Shown here one piece after another: positions 59,516 through 64,000 of a stretch of 64,000 bases of DNA. The first letter of the stretch is position 1. Every line of letters begins with the position of its first letter. Made by a program: the position numbers and the translations under genes. The notes below the pieces were generated by a model, which was not told the origin of the DNA, did no database searches, and worked only from the letters and a program-made list of their open reading frames with translations. Source of the stretch: Bacteroidales bacterium (GTDB lineage: Bacteria > Bacteroidota > Bacteroidia > Bacteroidales > VadinHA17); contig WXFD01000058.1 in the NCBI GenBank assembly GCA_009877105.1, forward strand, positions 62,001 through 126,000, in the 5' to 3' direction.

Positions 59516-60886
59516 CTAGCATCCGAGCTCGCTGCGGATGTAAGAGACAAGTCCGTCGGGAGAAAGGAATTTCTGTTCTCCCGTTTCCATCTTTCGGCAG
59601 ATGACCTGCCCGGTTTTTATCTCTTCATCACCTGCAATTACAATGTAAGGGATCTTTCTTGCATCGGCGTACGACATCTGCTTCTTTATCTTCACAGGAT
59701 CAGGATAGAATTCCGTTCTGCAGTTAACACCTTTCAGTAAGTCCCTGAGTTTTATGGCAAATCCTGATTCCTTTTCCCCGAAATTGAGAATAAGTACCTG
59801 TGTTACTGATGATGCGGTTTTTCCGAAAAGTGAGAGCTGAGTCATTACATCATAGATCCTGTCGGCGCCAAATGAGATTCCGACGCCTGATACGCCCTGA
59901 AGTCCGAAAACCCCGGTTAGATTGTCATATCTGCCACCGCCGCAGATACTGCCTATACTCACATCTTTTGCCCTTACTTCCATTATTGTACCGGTGTAGT
60001 AGTTCAGTCCGCGGGCAAGAGTCAGATCAAGTTCGGTGCCATTTATCACAGGCGAACCGGAAATATAGGAGAACAGGGTGGCAAGTTCCTCAATGCCCCT
60101 GAGCCCTGTTTCAGATCCGCGAAGAATTTCCCGGAGGCTGGCCAGTTTCGCCTGGGTATTGCCCGACAGCTCAAGTATGGGGCGAAGCCTGCGGATTGCA
60201 TCTGCCGGGATCCCCCTGCCTGCAAGTTCCTTGTTAACCTCCTCCGGGCCTATTTTGTCAAGCTTGTCAATGGCAATCGTAATGTCGGTTATTTTTGCAG
60301 ATTCACCAATATATTCGGCTATTCCGGAAAGCACTTTCCTGTTGTTGATCCTGATGATTATATTAACATTCAACCGGGTGAACACGTCGTCTATAATCCT
60401 GATCAGCTCATACTCATTAAGCAGCGAATCGCTTCCTATTACATCCGCATCGCACTGGAAGAATTCGCGGTATCTCCCCTTCTGGGGACGGTCGGCCCTC
60501 CATACCGGCTGGATCTGATAGCGCCTGAAAGGGAAAACAATTTCATCCCGGTGCTGAACCACATATCGGGCGAAAGGTACTGTAAGATCGTATCTTAATC
60601 CCTTTTCACAGATCAGTGAAGACAATTTTGCAGATCCGCCTTCGAGTATATCGTTCCTGTCGATCCCCGACAGAAAATCACCTGAATTAAGTATCCTGAA
60701 TATGAGCCTGTCGCCCTCCTCGCCATATTTCCCAAGCAGGGTTGAAAGGTTTTCAATCGCCGGTGTTTCCACAGGCTGATAGCCGTAAAGCCTGAATATC
60801 TCCCTTACAGTATCAAAGATCAGGTCTCTTTTCAGAATCTCTTCAGGAGAAAAATCGCGGGTCCCTTTTGGTATTGAAGGCTTCAT
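59516..60886 (-). CDS. hisS: Histidyl-tRNA synthetase
   Basis: A 456 aa class II aminoacyl-tRNA synthetase. Motif 1 GTRDFSPEE and [15 protein letters not shown]; motif 2 [32 protein letters not shown] split across a loop; histidine motifs [16 protein letters not shown] and [13 protein letters not shown]; motif 3 [16 protein letters not shown]; and an anticodon domain (about 365-456, [21 protein letters not shown]). It is complete. A -7 box lies 23 nt upstream of the ATG. Confidence 0.96.
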   Translation of the reverse strand: MKPSIPKGTRDFSPEEILKRDLIFDTVREIFRLYGYQPVETPAIENLSTLLGKYGEEGDRLIFRILNSGDFLSGIDRNDILEGGSAKLSSLICEKGLRYDLTVPFARYVVQHRDEIVFPFRRYQIQPVWRADRPQKGRYREFFQCDADVIGSDSLLNEYELIRIIDDVFTRLNVNIIIRINNRKVLSGIAEYIGESAKITDITIAIDKLDKIGPEEVNKELAGRGIPADAIRRLRPILELSGNTQAKLASLREILRGSETGLRGIEELATLFSYISGSPVINGTELDLTLARGLNYYTGTIMEVRAKDVSIGSICGGGRYDNLTGVFGLQGVSGVGISFGADRIYDVMTQLSLFGKTASSVTQVLILNFGEKESGFAIKLRDLLKGVNCRTEFYPDPVKIKKQMSYADARKIPYIVIAGDEEIKTGQVICRKMETGEQKFLSPDGLVSYIRSELGC

Positions 60887-60908
60887 TTAAATGCTAAAGG
60901 TAAAAAGA

Positions 60909-60916
60909 CAAAAGTA
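60909..60916 (-). promoter_or_regulatory. -7 box for hisS
   Basis: TACTTTTG on the minus strand matches TAnnTTTG exactly, 23 nt before the hisS ATG; no good -33 is visible in the pyrimidine-rich stretch upstream. Confidence 0.4.
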
Positions 60917-61113
60917 TAAATATAAGGGGAAAGGGAAAAGAGGGGATGCAAGATAAACAGACTTCAGCCCGGATGATCCTTTCCGGCCGGCGGTATGTTC
61001 CGCCAGCGCTTTCCTGTTCAGCCAATCTCCCGTCAGGAAGCAACTCTGAAGCATAGAGCCTTGCAGGCACAATGCAGGGTCCTGAACATCCAGGTGACAC
61101 GAATGTAAATGTG

Positions 61114-61151
61114 CTTACTTTCCGATGCCTGAGAAAACATCCGAAAGTAAG
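61114..61151 (-). terminator. Long hairpin immediately after the DUF4870 gene
   Basis: Arms CTTACTTTCCGATG (61114-61127) and CATCCGAAAGTAAG (61138-61151) pair at 13 of 14 positions around a 10 nt loop, starting one base after the stop codon. A clean U tract does not follow, so it may act as a terminator or as a 3' stabiliser for the three-gene operon to its right. Confidence 0.55.
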
Positions 61152-61152
61152 A

Positions 61153-61509
61153 TCACTGAATAAATGGTATGGCAAGAGGATACCTGAAATCTTCTCCTTT
61201 TGAAGCCTTTACGCTGGCAATGGCAATGCAGATGATTTTCAGGAGCCATAGAGCCATGATGATGGGAATGCCTACAATAATGATACAGAGCGGCAGGGCC
61301 AGAACTGTATACAGAAGAACCGACAACTGGAAATTAAGTGATCTTTTTCCATTCTGGTTGATCCATTGTGACTCATCCCTCCGTGATAACCAGCAAATCA
61401 GCGGACCGATTATCCCTCCGAAAGGAAAAAAGAATCCGGCATAAGCTGAAAGGTGACAGAACATGGCCCAGTTCCTTTCTGATTCCGATAACTCCCTGAT
61501 CTCTTTCAT
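61153..61509 (-). CDS. DUF4870 domain small membrane protein
   Basis: A 118 aa integral membrane protein with three likely helices (residues about 15-43, 58-82 and 82-102, the last two close together). The DUF4870 pattern is clear: RNWAMFCHLSAYAGFFFPFGGIIGPLICWLSRRDESQWINQNGKRSLNFQ is split by glycines and ends with FRYPLAIPFI. Function unknown; family members are widespread. Part of a minus-strand group with the next two genes, ending in a hairpin. Confidence 0.85.
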   Translation of the reverse strand: MKEIRELSESERNWAMFCHLSAYAGFFFPFGGIIGPLICWLSRRDESQWINQNGKRSLNFQLSVLLYTVLALPLCIIIVGIPIIMALWLLKIICIAIASVKASKGEDFRYPLAIPFIQ

Positions 61510-61560
61510 GACAATTGCTTTTTATCTTAAAGACGACATCTTTCCGGCAATGCTGCATTT

Positions 61561-62406
61561 TCACGTTTTTCCCATCCGTTTAAGATCGGCCGGCAAAAGG
61601 CCCCTGGGGTTAGCCTTGTCAATAAGCTGCTGGTGATAATAATACATCTCCGAATCATCCGTTCCGATAAGCATCTTAAAACAGTAACCGGCATTGTCAT
61701 TTTCCGGGGGACCCACAAGATGCAAAATAAGTGTATTGGGTGACTTTTCATGGATTGCACTCATAATTGCTTCTTCAGGTACTATCTCGATCCTGTTTTT
61801 GTATAAGGCTTTTATCTTTTCGGCAGAATTGATTGAAGCAGAAAGATCCTCCTGTTTCACCAGAATGGTTTTTTGCGAAATCAGGGGTATATTTTTATTG
61901 TAATACCTCAGAGACCGCCGCCCTGTAAGTGACGTGGCTTCGGAAATCATCCGGGCATGCTTCTGGGCAAATAAAAGCAATGCACCAAGCTTGTATCCGT
62001 ATTCCAGATCCTCCTCATCAGCAAACGACAGGGGAATGGCACATATCTCAGGCATCAGCTTCATTTCACCGACATCCTTCCCCTGCAAAAGGTTCAGGAA
62101 ATTATATGCTGTTTTCGACTTGTCCCTGTCAAAGCTGGTTTCAGTAAGGATTATGAAGGAATAAGCAGGATCGGTCCTCCTGGTTTCAAAAACGGATGAA
62201 CTGATGAATTCATACGGGGTTATCGTCCAGTATTCCTCCACTGCGCGCCTGATGAAAACGTTATAGGGCGAAGTCCCGTCTTCCAGAACCACGCAGGTGG
62301 TTGAAGAAATAAATTGCTTTATTTCGGCACTGTTGGGGAAAGGGGCCTGGCCGGTCAGCAAAAGAGGCAAGGCCAGGAAAAAAACAATCACGGGAATTCT
62401 ATTCAT
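61561..62406 (-). CDS. Secreted protein of unknown function
   Basis: A 281 aa exported protein (signal peptide ending LLLTGQ near residue 20). I do not recognise the family. The mature part is mixed alpha/beta with segments such as YSFIILTETSFDRDK, TILVKQEDLSASINSAEKIKALYKNRIEIVPEEAI and LILHLVGPPENDNAGYCFKMLIG; no catalytic motif is visible. It lies 9 nt after the Tyr-rich protein gene, and is likely cotranscribed with it and DUF4870. Confidence 0.6.
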   Translation of the reverse strand: MNRIPVIVFFLALPLLLTGQAPFPNSAEIKQFISSTTCVVLEDGTSPYNVFIRRAVEEYWTITPYEFISSSVFETRRTDPAYSFIILTETSFDRDKSKTAYNFLNLLQGKDVGEMKLMPEICAIPLSFADEEDLEYGYKLGALLLFAQKHARMISEATSLTGRRSLRYYNKNIPLISQKTILVKQEDLSASINSAEKIKALYKNRIEIVPEEAIMSAIHEKSPNTLILHLVGPPENDNAGYCFKMLIGTDDSEMYYYHQQLIDKANPRGLLPADLKRMGKT

Positions 62407-62415
62407 GACCAGCTG

Positions 62416-63192
62416 TTACTTTTCCGGGAGATACAATGGATTTTTCTCATTGTATTTCCTTATATATACAAAAATCAGATCCTTCTTCTTCTTGCGGGGA
62501 AGACGGACATATTCCTCATACAACTGCTCATCCTTCATAAGGAGCATTTCAGCATTGGCAACATCATATTCAAGGATCTTGCCTGTATCGAAATCAATAA
62601 GATACTGCCTCAGTTCATTGCGTGCAGTGTTCCTGTATGGTGAATAATAACCGCCGTAAGGAGAATAATAATTGCGGTATGAATAGGGAGAATAATAAGG
62701 ATAATAATAAGAATAGGGAGAATAGTAGCGCGAATAATACGGGTCATAATACCCGTAGGGATAGTTGCCGTAATACCTGTCATCATATGTTGTCACGTCA
62801 GCAACGAAATGACATATGTTTCCCACAAAGGTGATCCTGCTGAAGTTACCGTCAACCTGGATGTAGAGGATTCCATTCCTCGAGTATCCCCAGACCGTCT
62901 TTTTATCAACCTCCTGCCTGATGCCCATACCGTCGTAATAATATATTTTGTCGCCGGAAAAGAGATTCTTGAAGAAATCCTTGTCGTTATAATCGGTGGA
63001 AGTAAGAAGCTTTGCCTTTGGTATGGGATCATTGGCTTTTACCTGATCGAAATTCAGAAATACACCATCGACGAACCTGAAATCAGGAGTAAATTTTACC
63101 ATGCCTTCCGGGGGCTGGCCATTTGCCACGGAACCGCCAGCCAGGAAACAGATAAAAGCTGCCAGAAACAGAATTCCGAAATTTTGCTTCAT
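62416..63192 (-). CDS. Secreted protein with tyrosine-rich low-complexity stretch
   Basis: A 258 aa exported protein (signal peptide about 1-25, cut near VANGQ). Residues about 30-133 look like a compact beta domain (FTPDFRFVDGVFLNFDQVK, ILYIQVDGNFSRITFVGNICHFV). Residues about 136-186 are a degenerate repeat of Y-S-P-Y / Y-Y-x-P-Y units, about half of them Tyr. The charged C-terminus (LPRKKKKDLIFVYIRKYNEKN) follows. The domain architecture is unknown to me. The repeat could span the envelope or mediate weak self-association. First gene of the three-gene group. Confidence 0.6.
   Translation of the reverse strand: MKQNFGILFLAAFICFLAGGSVANGQPPEGMVKFTPDFRFVDGVFLNFDQVKANDPIPKAKLLTSTDYNDKDFFKNLFSGDKIYYYDGMGIRQEVDKKTVWGYSRNGILYIQVDGNFSRITFVGNICHFVADVTTYDDRYYGNYPYGYYDPYYSRYYSPYSYYYPYYSPYSYRNYYSPYGGYYSPYRNTARNELRQYLIDFDTGKILEYDVANAEMLLMKDEQLYEEYVRLPRKKKKDLIFVYIRKYNEKNPLYLPEK
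62636..62785. repeat. Low-complexity repeat coding the Tyr-rich tract
   Basis: Imperfect repetition of units such as gaataataa and agggagaataata (both strands read as TAT/TAC Tyr codons on the minus strand) is seen across about 150 bp inside the Tyr-rich gene. Repeat slippage could change its length between strains. Confidence 0.5.
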
Positions 63193-63326
63193 TCTAATGA
63201 GTTCTTAATAATTCCGGATCAAAAACTATACCATATCACAAAAATAACCATTTCTCCGACAGGGTATCAAGCAAATCGCACAGATATTTGTCATTCACAA
63301 ATAAAACTGTCTTACGGTCAGCCGAT

Positions 63327-64000
63327 TCAATCTTCAATGCGGGCCCTTCCTTTTCTGACCAGGGGGATATATTTAAGTGACGGAGATGGAATAAAGCCAT
63401 CAAATCCCAGATCCTGCCATTTTTCATCCACGGCCTTTATAGTTTCCATGTCGGAACAGACAATGTTGGGCCAGGGTCTGGGAAACCCATTCTGCCTGTA
63501 ATGCTTTATTGTTCCGTCGATCAACAAAACAGACCCGGAAATCCATATGTGATCCCTGATCGGATCGGAATTGGCCAGGACCTGCCATGCAACCATAAAA
63601 AGATCAGTCACATCCACGGTATGATCAACTGCCAGAATCAGCCTGAAAGATGATGAATGCTTGTGGTTACCAAAAAGCCTGGCAACCTCGTGAATGCAAT
63701 CAGGCTCTTCAGACGGATTTACAGTGAGGATCAGAATACCCAGTCCTGCATTGTACAAATCAGCATTAATGCTCCTGATCAGGCCTGTATCCGGCAGTGA
63801 TGTCAGTGGATCGGAAGCGGCATCATCAGGCAGTGAACCGGCTTCACTGGCATGACCTGACCTTTCCTCGGGAAATTTTTCCGTTGAATCTATCCCGGCT
63901 TTCCCCCCGAAAGAGAAGCTGTCGGATGCATGGTCAAGGACATCGAGGGGGCCCTTCGTAAAAAAAATGTCAGTTGCAAAATCGGTATTTGCCATTATAT
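63327..64000 (-). CDS. UbiD-family decarboxylase (C-terminal part, cut by right edge)
   Basis: Only the last 224 or so codons are in the window; the frame is open to the edge, and the ATG at 63993-63995 is probably internal (family length about 480-620). UbiD features: DIFFTKGPLDVLDHASDSFSFGGKAGIDSTEK (prFMN domain end), LILAVDHTVDVTDL, SDPIRDHIWISGSVLLIDGTIK and WPNIVCSDMETIKAVDEKW. These match the decarboxylase group assigned to the menaquinone (futalosine) branch. MqnB and MqnD are encoded at 9-10.7 kb, so it could remove the carboxyl group of the naphthoate intermediate. Other UbiD substrates cannot be excluded. Confidence 0.8.
   Translation of the reverse strand, partial: IMANTDFATDIFFTKGPLDVLDHASDSFSFGGKAGIDSTEKFPEERSGHASEAGSLPDDAASDPLTSLPDTGLIRSINADLYNAGLGILILTVNPSEEPDCIHEVARLFGNHKHSSSFRLILAVDHTVDVTDLFMVAWQVLANSDPIRDHIWISGSVLLIDGTIKHYRQNGFPRPWPNIVCSDMETIKAVDEKWQDLGFDGFIPSPSLKYIPLVRKGRARIED

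Noticed and set aside
60887..61175. Two short frames (61 and 93 codons) upstream of hisS
   Set aside because: They overlap the hisS promoter and the DUF4870 hairpin and show no protein-like pattern; overlapping open frames in this gap are probably chance.
62636..62785. CRISPR-like or tandem repeat array
   Set aside because: The repetition is imperfect, lies inside a coding frame and encodes Tyr/Pro; no spacers or constant repeat units.

Overview
The window reads as a continuous stretch of chromosome from a member of the Bacteroidota, most likely order Bacteroidales. The evidence is the gene content: type IX secretion (T9SS) and gliding parts (a Plug/DUF5103 protein, a PorP/SprF-like protein, PorG, GldE, GldD, and a carboxypeptidase with a T9SS sorting tail), the futalosine route to menaquinone (MqnB, MqnD and a UbiD-type decarboxylase), the Na+-pumping NADH dehydrogenase subunit NqrA, a CNNM-type gliding protein next to ssb, and upstream motifs of the Bacteroidetes form TTTG - about 20 nt - TAnnTTTG. 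Genes are dense, often overlapping by a few bases or meeting tail to tail. I saw no rRNA or tRNA genes, insertion sequences, prophage or CRISPR arrays.

Layout. 0-9 kb: nqrA (cut by the left edge), T9SS Plug protein, DivIC/FtsB-like protein, glycosyltransferase, Skp/OmpH-like chaperone, PorP/SprF-like protein, proline dehydrogenase, secreted protein, nitroreductase, superoxide dismutase. 9-13 kb: mqnD-mqnB, then a eukaryotic-style pyruvoyl-tetrahydropterin synthase overlapping folE, then fabD. 13-22.6 kb: the most unusual part, two tandem giant paralogues (990 and about 1148 aa) that join receiver-like signalling domains to the ATP-binding domain of PEP synthase/pyruvate phosphate dikinase but lack its phosphohistidine domain, next to korAB (2-oxoacid:ferredoxin oxidoreductase). 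22.8-31.3 kb: the envelope cluster CBS protein-nadK-barrel-porG-uppS-bamA-ompH-ompH-murI, apparently one long leftward operon. 31.4-41.9 kb: housekeeping genes (pdxJ, udk, manA, engB, prs, rplY, pth, S4 protein) with an acyltransferase and an SDR. 42-48 kb: VOC protein, dipeptidase, a candidate small RNA, lnt, dsbD. 48-54.6 kb: rng, a 29-residue COX24/AURKAIP1-type ribosomal protein, HU, ssb, gldE, gldD, a phosphopantetheinyl transferase and a geranylgeranylglyceryl phosphate synthase. 54.6-64 kb: divergent PafA-like phosphatase, M14 carboxypeptidase, ychF, a 59-residue AbrB-like protein, hisS, three small envelope or unknown proteins, and the C-terminal part of a UbiD decarboxylase running off the right edge.

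How it fits together. Many genes serve the envelope: outer-membrane assembly (BamA, three Skp-like chaperones), lipoprotein maturation (Lnt), peptidoglycan and undecaprenyl supply (MurI, UppS), and T9SS export and gliding. Energy metabolism points to a menaquinone-based, Na+-linked respiratory chain fed by ferredoxin-dependent oxoacid oxidation. The strongest candidates for something undescribed are the paired receiver/PEP-synthase-like proteins with their shared GPGRWGS C-terminal domain and a palindrome upstream, and the orphan structured RNA with its own promoter and intrinsic terminator at about 44.35-44.50 kb.
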